Part shown: positions 1-12,200 of the stretch, piece by piece | Layout of the letters: every line of letters begins with the position of its first letter | Numbering within the stretch: position 1 is the first letter of the stretch | NCBI RefSeq assembly: GCF_017654505.1 | Contig: NC_054534.1 | Span: 11,661,571-11,725,570 of the forward strand | Direction of reading: 5' to 3' | Length of the DNA: 64,000 bases | From: Polyodon spathula | Lineage: Eukaryota; Chordata; Actinopteri; Acipenseriformes; Polyodontidae | Translations under genes and position numbers: made by a program | The notes under the pieces: generated by a model | The model's input: the letters and a program-made list of their open reading frames with translations, nothing else | Database searches by the model: none | Told to the model about the DNA's origin: nothing

Positions 1-1098
1 TCCCACAGTTGTGTCAAGTTGGCTGGTAGTGGATCTCTACTCCGAATAGCTCATTCCCTCTCCTCCCACACAGATGCTCAATTGGATTGAGATCTGGTGA
101 TTGGGCAGGCCACTGCAATAAGCTGAATTCACTGTCATGTTCGTGGAACCATTCCTGGACAATTCTAGCCTTGTGGCATGTGGCATTATCCTGCTGAAAA
201 AAATACATTAGCAGATGGATACACTGCTGCCATGAAGAGATGCACCTGATTGGCAATGATGTTCAGATATCCTGTGGCATTCAAACGTTGCTCCACTTTT
301 ATCAAGGGGCCCCATGTGTGCCATGAAAACACACCCCACACCATCACACCACCACCAGCCTACAATGTTGACACGCGGCATGATGGATGCATGTACTCGT
401 GGTTTTCTCCATACCCTAGTCCTCCCATCACCATGAAACAGCAGGAACCAGGATTCATCAGACCAGGCAAATTTTTCCAATCCTCCAGTGTCCAGTGTTG
501 TTGTTCTTAGCCCACTGCAACCGCAGTTTCTTGTGTTTTGCTGAAAGAAGTGGAACTCTGTTAGGTCATCGGCAGCCATACTCCGTTTTTGTCAGTGCAT
601 TCTTTTATGGGTCTTTCGGCACCAATGTTGTATTGGACTGTCAGTTGACTAACTGTAGCCCGTCTTGCTCTGCACAATTCATGTCAGCCTCCTTTGGCCT
701 CTTTCATCAATGAACCATTTTTGACCACTGGCCTGCTGTTGGCTGGATGTCCTTTGGGTGGTGGACCATCCTTGATACACATGGGAAACTGTTGAGTGTG
801 AAAAACCAAGCAGTGTTGCAGTTCTTGACACACTCAAACCTGGCACCTACTACCACCCCGTTCAAAGGCACTTAAATCTTTTGTCTTGCCCATTTACCCT
901 CTGAATGGCACACATACACAATCCATGTCTCAATTGTGTCAAGGCTTAAAAATCTTTCTTTAACCTGTCTCCCCTTCATCTACACTGATTGAAGTGGATT
1001 TAACAGGTTACATCAATAAGGGATCATAGCTTTCACCTGGATTCACCTCATCAGTCTATTTCATGGAAAGAGAAGGTGTTCCTAATGTTTTGTACACT

Positions 1099-1103
<5 letters not shown>
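1..1103 (-). mobile_element. Tc1-like DNA transposon, decayed, cut by window start
   Basis: The minus strand carries pieces of a Tc1/mariner transposase. A segment at about 14-200 reads FFQQDNATCHKA and then [13 protein letters not shown], which are the second Asp and the final Glu regions of the DDE catalytic core. Between about 720 and 900 the minus strand gives an N-terminal stretch beginning MGKTKDLSAFERG, typical of fish Tc1 transposases. The frame is broken between these blocks, so no functional enzyme is made. The outer terminus at 1081-1103 (TTTTGTACACTCAGTG) resembles a Tc1 inverted-repeat end. The partner terminus would lie before base 1. It lies upstream of the first visible channel exon and is probably in an intron of that gene. 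Confidence 0.85.
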
Positions 1104-1183
<80 letters not shown>

Positions 1184-1184
1184 A
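1102..1184. repeat. (GT)n microsatellite followed by short (TA)n
   Basis: An uninterrupted GT dinucleotide run of about 70 bases abuts the end of the Tc1-like element and passes into TATATATA. A duplicated sentence containing TTCTTTTATAATGTTGTA follows at 1190-1270. Confidence 0.95.
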
Positions 1185-1344
1185 TAATGTTCTTTTATAA
1201 TGTTGTATAAAACTATGTGCTTCTTTGCTTATATATACTGTTCTTTTATAATGTTGTATAAAACTATGTATAAACTACAAAACTCTAGTGTATACGCTGT
1301 CTGTGTGCGGGCAAGTAAATCACCTCTTTTTTTCTGGTTATCAG

Positions 1345-1674
1345 CTGGAGACAGTGGAGGAAGTTCAAGTAGAACCTGAAATAGAACAGGTCCATTCAGT
1401 GAGCAGGAAAAGTAAAGAGAAAAGTAAAAAGCAGCCCGTGGAGCACACGGTGACAGAGGAGAAAAAGCAAAATGCAGAAGTGGAACAGCTGGAGGTGGAG
1501 CAGGAGAACAGCGTGATGCAGCCATGTGTACCACCCCTCTGCTGCAAGCTGTGCTCCTGCTGTGAGTCATGGCACATCTTCACCCCTCTAAGGCACTCGG
1601 TCTTCAAACTGGTCAAGCACTCTGTGTTTGAAGGGATCGTCCTGTTCATCATTCTCGTGAGCACAGTAACACTG
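1345..1674 (+). CDS. Channel exon a: end of II-III linker and domain III S1
   Basis: Starts after TTATCAG and ends before GTGAGG, phase 0 at both ends, 110 codons. The first two thirds are charged and Glu/Lys-rich, typical of a cytoplasmic linker. A Cys-rich patch ([11 protein letters not shown]) precedes the S1 helix ([16 protein letters not shown]). The ankyrin-binding motif known in vertebrate Nav1 II-III linkers is not seen in the part present here. Confidence 0.9.
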
Positions 1675-4600
1675 GTGAGGACTGCAGGCACATGCTGCAC
1701 CAGGGCGCAGTGCAGCTACGTGTGTAGCAGTGCAAACAAAACAACATTTAATATACGTAATAAATAATCAGTGCAGCAGACATTTATTACTACACCTCAT
1801 TGCTTCTGTATTTTTGATTTGTTGTGCATATGAAATCAAACCACTAGAACTGAAAATCTAGTGACTGTCTAATTGACTTTATTAGGCCACACGTGCAATT
1901 AATTTAAAATAGTAAGAGAAAGGGAACACATAGCCACAAATGTTTTAGAAGTTGTTTTAGAAGTTGATGTTGTTTTAGATGTTTTAGAAGTTGTTTAAGA
2001 TGCCTAATTAAAGCACAAAGTGGTCAACATTTTCACACACGAGGGCCTGTTGTTTCTATGTCACTGATTACTGAGTTGAAATTGAAATTCTTACTTCCTG
2101 AGGTTTTCATGCAGGTAGTTATATAAAGCATATAAATGACAAATCTTGAGGTGTTCTAATAAATGTGTACACTACTGAATTATAGGGCACAATTAGGATG
2201 TGTTGTGCAGACATCCCAACCAGCAGTCTGGATAAGTGCTAGCTGGCTGGAATCAAAGAAGCGCCATGTTTGTCAGGCCAGTGACGCAGTTCAGTTTGAT
2301 AATGTTTTATTATTTTATTGGATGTGTTGTGAATGAATCACTCTGTCTATGAGTGTAATAATTACCACCCCTGCTATTGTAGACAGTGGATGACAAATAC
2401 ACCAAGAAGAACCCCAATATTCAGGAAGTGCTGCGTTACCTGGACCACTTCTACCTGGCCTTCTTCAACTTGGAAATGGTGCTGAAAATAACAGGCCTCG
2501 GGGTGACCGGTTACTTCACCAATGTGTGGACATTGCTGGACTTTTTTCTGGTTGTGGTAGGTGAGGTTACTCCTTGTAGTCCAGATATGTAAATATATGA
2601 AACACTATTCAGTGTCAGTGCAATGTGCCATGATAAAATAAAGGCAATGCTGCATTGTTCTTTTGTGATGTTTCCTGAGCCGGACATGAACCTGTGCTAT
2701 GTTGTGTTAGGACAGGAGATCAGCATCTGGAATCCCAGCGAAAGTGATACAATTCCAGTTTACGGTTGTTCCATTTTAATAGACCCTACAGTCACAAAAA
2801 CAAATAGTCATATCTAGGGTAAAAAGCATTAGTGGGAACGTTATAATTCCCATCCAAAATAAAAGTGCAACACTGAACATCTGGACTCCAGCTGACACCA
2901 TACCATCACAGCAGCATGCTTTGTTTACATCTGGAACCTGCAATCTGCCATACTTCTAGTGTTTGTCCATCTTTAGACACAGATAATACACTTTGGCTAA
3001 CTCATTTAAAATCACAGATATAGTAAGTCAAAAAAGAGCTTGTAAAACAGAATAAGGTCCCAGTTCAATGAAATCATTTAGGAATTTGTAATAAATCCAT
3101 GCATTTGGGTCCAATTTGCATTTCGTTTGCACCAGTGTAAATGTTCGCCCCACCTTTTTCTGCAAAGTCCAGTTGTGTGAAAATAATAACAGCTGCAGTA
3201 ACATTGTTAGTTTTCTGTTGTTTTTCGCTATGCAGATTGTCTCAGATTTGCTATCTGTGTTTCTTTCCCCTTAGATTGGTTGGCTGGGTGTGCTGAGCAG
3301 CAGCATCAAATCCCTCCGATCCCTGAGATCCTTCCGAACTCTTCGCGCTTTGAGACCCTTGAGAGCCATTTCTCGTTGGGAAGGAATGAGGGTAGGTATT
3401 GCTTTGATACCGCACTTATTTTTTGATACCACACTAACGCAAATTAATATATGTGATTTACTTGTATTTATTGAGCTGTGTGTATATGACATAGATTCTG
3501 GATCTAATTCAAAAGTCTGGTTTGACATCCCTTTAGCCGTAGGGTTGATTCATTGCTGACTGACATCTGTAGCAGCTAATTTTCTACTGATTATGTGTTT
3601 TTAACCCTTATATATTGTGTTTGCTGTGGTGTTGTGAGCATCTTGCCAGCTCGTCTTTGTAAATGAGAATTTGTTCTCAATGACTCAATGATAATTAAAA
3701 GTTTTGATTGATTGATTGATAGACATGCGTATTGGAAACACTTTGCCAGGTTGCATTATGAACTTGATATATATCTTTTCAATATGCTGGTATGAGGCAA
3801 CTTGCATGGCAAATGAAAGTTGACTATACTTGTGGATTCTCCATCACATACATTAGGACCTGTGGTTAATATTCACGCTGGTGTGGTGCCTGTCGTTTCT
3901 TTGTCTTTCAGCTGGTTGTAAATGCCTTGATTAGCTCAATACCCTCCATCTCAAATGTCATGCTGGTCTGCTTGGTGTTCTGGCTTATATTTGGCATTAT
4001 AGGAGTTCAGATCTACGGGGGGAAATTCTTCCAGTGTGTGGACAGTAATGGAATCAGGCTGCCTATTGATATTGTGAACAACTATTCAGATTGCAAAGCA
4101 AATGAAAACAAGGGCTATGAGTGGAAGAACGAAGCCATTCACTTTGACAACATCATGGCCGCCTATTTGGCTCTCTTGCAAGTAGTAAGTAATACATGCA
4201 GTTTGATTTTAGCTATATTTCAATTTGTTTACACATTCTGTTGTTTTCTTAAGGCCAGCATACATGGTGCTACGTTTGGGTCCAGCTTTGTGGTAAACTA
4301 CAGGTATAATGCAACAAGTATGTATAGCTTACTGCAGGTTATTACAGGTCTAATGGTACAGTGTTCACATGGTGTAGTTCATGTGTAGCTTTTCACAGCT
4401 CTTTTGTATATTCCATACTGTATATAAAGTTTATTATGGATGAAATTCCATTTTACAGAAGTTCCACTTTAATTAAAGATAAAGTCACAAAAGCAGAGAT
4501 ATAGCCAGGGTGTTTTTTAGTCTAAATTAATTTAAGTTAAAGAAAGTGTCTCATTAACCCAAAAATGAATTGGCTTCATGTTTCAGTTCCACGATGCAAT

Positions 4601-7600
4601 TTAGCTGAAGTGTGTGTGGTAGAGAAATGACCCTATAGGGAGCAATTGTGAGAATGATGAGGGAACAGGGTGGATTCCCCACACAGCGGTGTAGAGGAAT
4701 CTATTGGCATGTTACATTGTAACAATGATGAGAATGAAACATGGCAATAGATTCTTCTACACCGCTGTTTGGGCAATCTGCTCTGTCCCCTCATCACTGT
4801 TTTAGCATTTCACACAAGTATGTATGTCTGCTATTTTAGTAGTTTGTTGAAGTTTACAGTATGTTTTTCGTAACAGTCAACATTTGAAGGCTGGATTGAA
4901 ATTATGGCCAGTGCTGCTGATGCAAGAGGGGTAAGTAAACAAGCTGCCCCACCCTTTTGTGCAGTCGTTAGAGCGCAGTATCCTGGGCAAGCCCCAGGGG
5001 TGCATTTGGAGGCCTCACTCTTGACCCTCGTCTCTACTGACAGAACCCTGGGTTGCTTTGTTGTATAGTGCATGTATGTTGTTGTACAGCAGGGCAACAA
5101 ATAACCTCTTTGTTTAAAGGGTGCAGTGCCCCTTGCATTTAAAAACTATTTTAAAATGGATCACACTTTAGTTTAAGGATCTATTTATATAAACAATATC
5201 TATAAAAATGTTATTGAAGATGTTGATGATTCTTAACAAATAAAAGCAGTTTATTGCTGATGAAATGTTTATGTCAATAACATATTTTGTAGCATGCATT
5301 ACAATATCCTGTTATTATTAATGAAATATTTTTCCCACAGATCGACCTACAGCCTGACACTGATGCAAACACCTACAGTCTTTTGTATTTTGTTGCCTTT
5401 ATTGTTGTGGGGACATTTTTCACACTAAATTTGTTCATTGGCGTAATTATTGATAACTTCAATACAGTGCATAAAAGGGTAAGCACTTTTTTTGTGTGGT
5501 CATTTTAAAATTTTTTCAGTCCAATATGGATCATTACAGACTACAGGCTAAAGTCTGCAGGGCAGCAACACTGGTGTACTGAGCAGGATACCGAGATAGC
5601 GACTGACGAGACCAGCAGCAAGTTTTCTGCTTTGCTAAGAGAGCTGGCTCAGTTACCAGAGCAAACAGACACTTTGATTTGTGTAACTCAGTCAGCGTCA
5701 GGTTAGAGTTTATTACTTTTATCTGCGTGTGCAAACTGTACATAGAATATGACACTTGTATTATTTAAGTGGGCTCTATTCAATCGATCTAAACGTTTGC
5801 AGATCAGCACTGATGTCACTTAAATGATTAAAGTAAGACCCACTTTATCATTTTACATATCTTTAAAGACAGAAATGCACTCAATAAGAGACTTGATTTC
5901 CCTAACTCTGGGCACACAAAGTTTTTCTCTAACAGTTTAAACAGCATGGTATTAAGAGCCATGGAATAGTGTCTATTGACTCTTCAGAGATCAGGCATTT
6001 ATGGCTGATTTTTCTTCAAAGTAAAAAGAATCAACACCTTCTTTAAATATGTGGTTTATTTGGTGCAGTTCGTTGTCTGCGGAGGAGGTTGAAATTCCTA
6101 TTTTCCTGTTTGGATGCACTTTCCTGATTTTGTCCTTGTTCTCTGTCTTGCAGTCCAGGAAGGAAGGTGCCTTGGTCATGCTTTTGACAGAAGATCAGAG
6201 ACACTTGTATGGAGCCTTAAAACGGGTTTCTAAAATTAGACCAACCAAAATGATCCCTTGTCCAAAAGTAAGCTGCATTTCTTCCGCCCTTCTGTTTCCT
6301 TACAAATAGACAGAAAGTAGAGTACAGAAAGTATTACTAGAATTTACAGGTCACATGATAATAGAGCACATTGGTGTATTACTAGAATCTACAGCAGAGT
6401 CCTGTGTGAGACCTGCAATCCGACCCAAACCCGTAGGTGTTTGTCCGTTACCTACTGCCTGTGTCAACTGACTCTCACATTCACACACAGATATCTCTAC
6501 CATTCTCCATGGATTGAGTTTACACAATAGACTATACAGCGTGGTAGCTTTCTCTAGTGGTCTGCATATATTTTAACATTGTAACATATTAACTATTGCT
6601 ACTTTACTATAAAATACCTGTCTATTCCTTTCATGCCACCAGCTGAAAGGGAGCTACACCTGTGCACTGATGATGTACCAGTTTTGTGGCTGTCGTTTAC
6701 AAAAATACAATGACAGGATTTACAAGCAACGAATCCAGTCAAATGTTTATTATTTTCATTCGCAATGATTCCAAAAGAATTCTACACTTCTGATTTACCT
6801 CTCAAACTATTATCCACTGCATGATATAAACCCTGCTCGTGATGAAAAAAGATCTTGCGACGTATCAAACAATCAAGAACAACACCGTTCAGTCAGCTGA
6901 CTCCTCCCTAATCGCCTCCTGCTTTAGTGTAGGAAATACTGGTACATTTACCTTCCACTACATTGTTTGGGAAATGGTTACAGACGAGTACGCCGAAAGG
7001 ACAGAACACATTTTTGATTATTCAAATTCAGACCTGAAATTTTTTTTTGTTGTTGTTGTTTTGGGTTTTTTTTTTACTCGAACCGCAAACAGTGAAAAAG
7101 TTCACATTCCGACCTGAACGCGACCTGCTTTTGCGAGTCACCTGCGTGTACAAGACCCGATGCAGGACTCTAATCTACAGGTCACATGCTAATAGAGCAC
7201 ATTGCTGTATTACTAGAATCTACAGGTCACATGCTAATAGAGCACATTGCTGTATTACTAGAATCTACAGGTCACATGCTAATAGAGCACATTGCTGTAT
7301 TACTAGAATCTACAGGTCACGTGTTAATAGAGCACATTGCTGTATTACTAGAATCTACAGGTCACGTGTTAATAGAGCATATTGCTGTATTACTAGAATC
7401 TACAGGTCACATGCTAATAGAGCACATTGCTGTATTACTAGAATCTACAGGTCACATGCTAATAGAGCACATTGCTGTATTACTAGAATCTACAGGTCAC
7501 ATGCTAATAGAGCACATTGCTGTATTACTAGAATCTACAGGTCACATGCTAATAGAGCACATTGCTGTATTACTAGAATCTACAGGTCACATGCTAATAG

Positions 7601-9186
7601 AGCACATTGCTGTATTACTAGAATCTACAGGTCACATGCTAATAGAGCACATTGCTGTATTACTAGAATCTACAGTGTTAATAGAGCACATTGCTGTATT
7701 ACTAGAATCTACAGGTCACATGCTAATAGAGCACATTGCTGTATTACTAGAATCTACAGGTCACATGCTAATAGAGCACATTGCTGTATTACTAGAATCT
7801 ACAGGTCACGTGCTAATAGAGCACATTGCTGTATTACTAGAATCTACAGGTCGCGTGTTAATAGAGCACATTGCTGTATTACTAGAATCTACAGGTCGCG
7901 TGTTAATAGAGCACATTGCTGTATTACTAGAATCTACAGGTCACATGCTAATAGAGCACATTGCTGTATTACTAGAATCTACAGGTCACATGCTAATAGA
8001 GCACATTGCTGTATTACTAGAATCTACAGGTCACATGCTAATAGAGCACATTGCTGTATTACTAGAATCTACAGGTCACATGCTAATAGAGCACATTGCT
8101 GTATTACTAGAATCTACAGGTCACGTGTTAATAGAGCACATTGCTGTATTACTAGAATCTGCAGGTCGCGTGTTAATAGAGCACATTGCTGTATTACTAG
8201 AATCTACAGGTCGCGTGTTAATAGAGCACATTGCTGTATTACTAGAATCTACAGGTCACATGCTAATAGAGCACATTGCTGTATTACTAGAATCTACAGG
8301 TCACATGCTAATAGAGCACATTGCTGTATTACTAGAATCTACAGGTCACATGCTAATAGAGCACATTGCTGTATTACTAGAATCTACAGGTCACATGCTG
8401 ATAGTGTACGTTGTTGTATTACTTGTAAACAACATTTTTATTACTTCTGTGTATCGTAATAAGGGAGTGTTAAAAGTTACATAGATTTATTTTATCTGAA
8501 CTAACTCTGGTATGTTTTTTGTTTGTTTGTCTTTTTCAGAATGTCGTTTTATTATTTTTTTACAAAGTGGTGCATCATAAATACTTCGAACCACTGACGA
8601 TTATTTTGATAGTTTTAAACATGTTTCTTATGACAAGTGAGCATTATGGGCAATCTGACAGTTTTGTTCAAGCCCAGGATATGGTGAGCCTGGTATTCAC
8701 GTCTTTGTTTACTGCTGAAGCTGTCATCAAGCTCCTGGGACTGCGACTGTATTACTTTACTCGCCCCTGGAATGTCTTTGATATTTTAGTGGTCACAGTA
8801 TCCATTGTAGGTAAGCATCATTTTAAATATATCAATGTGACGTGTTTAAAGTAATACTCAATCATCTAAAACGTACAGTGTATTTGCAGGACAGACGTTG
8901 AGATAAAAGCTATGATATTGTCTGGTCTATCCAAAATGTTAGCAAGCCATTATTATCGTTTTGTTATGATTGAGACACATGTTTGAAATAATTTCTCGCA
9001 GATGGAATAACAGAAGTCACACTTTCTCTAACAGTAACCATCCCATTGTTTTGTTGATTTCAAATGTGTTCAAGAAAGATACTTAAGTCATTGTAAATAC
9101 AGAGCTGGAAGCCATTTGCAGCAGTGTGTTAGATATCTGTTCAATTACAAGGCATTCTAAAAACACTCTTAGAATAAGAAAATATG

Positions 9187-9219
<33 letters not shown>

Positions 9220-12200
9220 TGTGAAGTTAGAGCAAAATGAACATGAAAAGTCATGGATGTAAATTGAATTGATCCAAACATGCCACTGTTTACCCAATAA
9301 AAGTCTTTCTGTACCGATGTTGTGCAAATCAAGCCCCGAACACGAGTCTCTTCAACGTATTTCTGTTTGTTAACTGAAGAAATATACCAGGAAAGTGTAC
9401 TTTTATATGATCCAAACAGAATAGAAAAATAAATGTTAGGCTCATGTGATATATAGTATCTGTTTAATAATACATATTTTTAGGGGTGCCTTTAGAATGT
9501 CTTTCATCCTGGTACTGGTGTTTGCGAGAGTGCCTCAGTGAAACAACTAGCTCCAGCTCTCACTGCGCTCATTGTCTGAGAAGCAGCTTGTCAATCCCCC
9601 CTCCTCCACTAGGTGTCACCAGAAGGCAATAATTGCTGCAGAGAGCTCTTTATCATGCCGCAAAATTTTGGTTTACAGCAAGCCTGAACGAAGCATTGCA
9701 AGTGAACTCTGAATTAAGGTGGAGATCTTTTAATAAGCTGGGTGCTTTATTATAACACCATTATACAGTCGTGCACGTCTCAAAAACTGTATTCACAATG
9801 ACTGTTCAAAGAATGTGGAAATGTGAATATTTAACTAATAGACAATCCAAATAAAATGCAAAAGCAATAGAATAATACAAGGTTAACATTACAAACTTGC
9901 GTGGTATAGCTGTTAAACACCCTTGCATTCCTAAGCACAGACACTGTAGTAACATACAGTAGCGCTGTGGTCATCGTGCTGGTAATGATTGTGCACTTAC
10001 AGTACAAGCCACAGAGTGATTAGAATGGATTGTTAAAGAGTTTCACTGAAGAAAGCAACATTGAGACAACTGCTAACACTTTGCTGGTATGATACCCAAC
10101 ATTGAAATGATCAATACATGTTTCAATGACAGGCTGTAGGCTGCTGTGGGAATCCAAATCCACAGCTATATAAAATAAAGATGAATTGATGATTTGTTAA
10201 TTGAAATAGTTGAGGTTGTAGGTGGCTGAGGGAATCCCCAGAGGCACTGATTGCTTTTGCTTTGCTGTCATTTAGAAAATCCCGCTAAATCCCACTAAAT
10301 ATTCTGAAATATAGATCCTAATCTGTGTTCATTCCTTTGACGTTGTGGATTTTAGAACATGGATTTATGAAAAATGTTATTCAAACATTCCGCAGAAACC
10401 CACTAACAGTATGGCAAACCATAATCTCTCCATTCATGTTGTAGGAATCTCCTCCCCACACATTAGATCCTTTTACATTTCATTGAGCCTAAACTACTTT
10501 CAGACTGAAATCCTATGTAATAAAAAATATGAAAGAAAACACTCTGTAATCACATGTCAGATACAATGTATTTTATTGACCCTGTAACATATTCCTCGTG
10601 TTTTTTTCATACTTTAGGATAATATTTGGGAAATAAATGGAATTATACTGTGCAAATTTAAAGAAAATCTCTTGATTATTTGATGAGTCCTGCAGATGAA
10701 AAGAGAGACAGATTCATATGATCAAAAACATGCAAACAAGAAAACACTGAGAAGCAGCATGGCAGATGTGTGTATAGACACCAGCAAAGCTGATATAACC
10801 AGGGTTAAAATGACATGGATTTAGATATGGGGATCAACCCCAGAACTGCTAAAGACATTAAAAATTATTTTATTAAAAATAATTTGAAAATGTACAATGT
10901 AGAGGACCACAATTAGCCTGAAAAAAATACTGGATTCAGGTGTTTAGAACCAATTCCGTTACCTTTCCTTTTACTAGAATTGTTATTACAATATCTTTTT
11001 CAACAGAATCCCAATTACTGTGATATTTGTTATTCACACAACCTCAACCTTACATCCACTGTGGATTGAAACGGAACAGATACTGTACCTGCAGGCTGTT
11101 GGCTCTGGCTTCACAACTCATTGCAGTGCAATGTCCTTGTGGCATATTCAAAGCACTTGCCTGCTAAATGTTTTGGTGTCTCTGAGCAGATGATCATTAA
11201 CTCTATAGCCAGTGCAGCATGGAACCCCACATGTTAACCATTTCTTACAGAACTACTGGTTCAGATATATGTTCATCATTTTTGCTCAGAGAAATAGTGA
11301 CTACCAAGTCTAGCCTTGTAGCTCTGGGCATAGTGAAATTGCATGTCATTTTATTTATTTTTCTACTCTTTGAATTTTAGGAAACTTATTGGAGAAGGCA
11401 GCAGAAAACATCTCCTTTTCCCCCACTATTCTGCGTGTGTTCAGAGTGGCACGGCTGGGACGGCTGCTGAGACTTGTGAGGTCTCTCAAAGGAATACGGA
11501 GGTTGCTGTTCACACTGATCATGTCCATCCCTGCCCTGTTTAACATCGGCGTCCTTCTCCTCCTGGTCATGTTCATTTACTCCATTCTGGGAATGACATT
11601 GTTTCAAGACCTGCCCAGATCAGGATCCATCAATGAAATTGTGAACTTTGAAACCTTCGCAAATAGCATGTTGCTGTTGTTTAGACTAACCACGGCAGCT
11701 GGCTGGAATGATGTTCTCCAGCAAATCATGAGTAGTGGCACCCAGCCAGCGTTTGTGTGCATTCTGTACATGTCCTCCTACATATTGGTCACTTTCATCG
11801 TCATCGTCAACATGTATGTAGCTGTTATTCTAGAAAACTTTACTGAAGCCCAGGAACAAGAGCTGGAAGGAGTCACAGATGACCACATCGACATGTTTTA
11901 CGAGGAGTGGAGTAACTATGACCCGTCTGCCACAGAGTTTATCAGTTTGGAACAGCTGCCAGACTTTCTCGATAGTCTTAAGTCTCCTCTGAGAATACCA
12001 AAACCAAACGCGGTCAAGATTGCAGCCTTAAACCTTCCCATAACCAGCGAGAACAAGCTGCACTGCCTAGATATACTGAGAGGGATCAGCTGTGTGATCG
12101 TGGGCAGAGTGGAAGAAACAGACCCTTTGAGGAAACTGCAAATGCAAATAACCACAAGGACACTGAAGAGGTTCCCGATCCGCAACAACATACAAACCAG

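Noticed and set aside
4877..4930. Atypical NaX (SCN7A-like) channel
   Set aside because: NaX is a derived tetrapod Nav1 paralogue; I recall a different domain III residue there, not Glu, and a retained IFM-like latch. This should be confirmed by a tree.
7177..8430. CRISPR-like array
   Set aside because: Units abut each other with no unique spacers, and the context is a vertebrate intron.
7047..8484. Two overlapping open frames of more than 430 codons
   Set aside because: They are produced by a 45-bp tandem repeat whose unit length is divisible by three. The peptide is one 15-residue unit repeated, with no family similarity, and it lies inside a channel intron.
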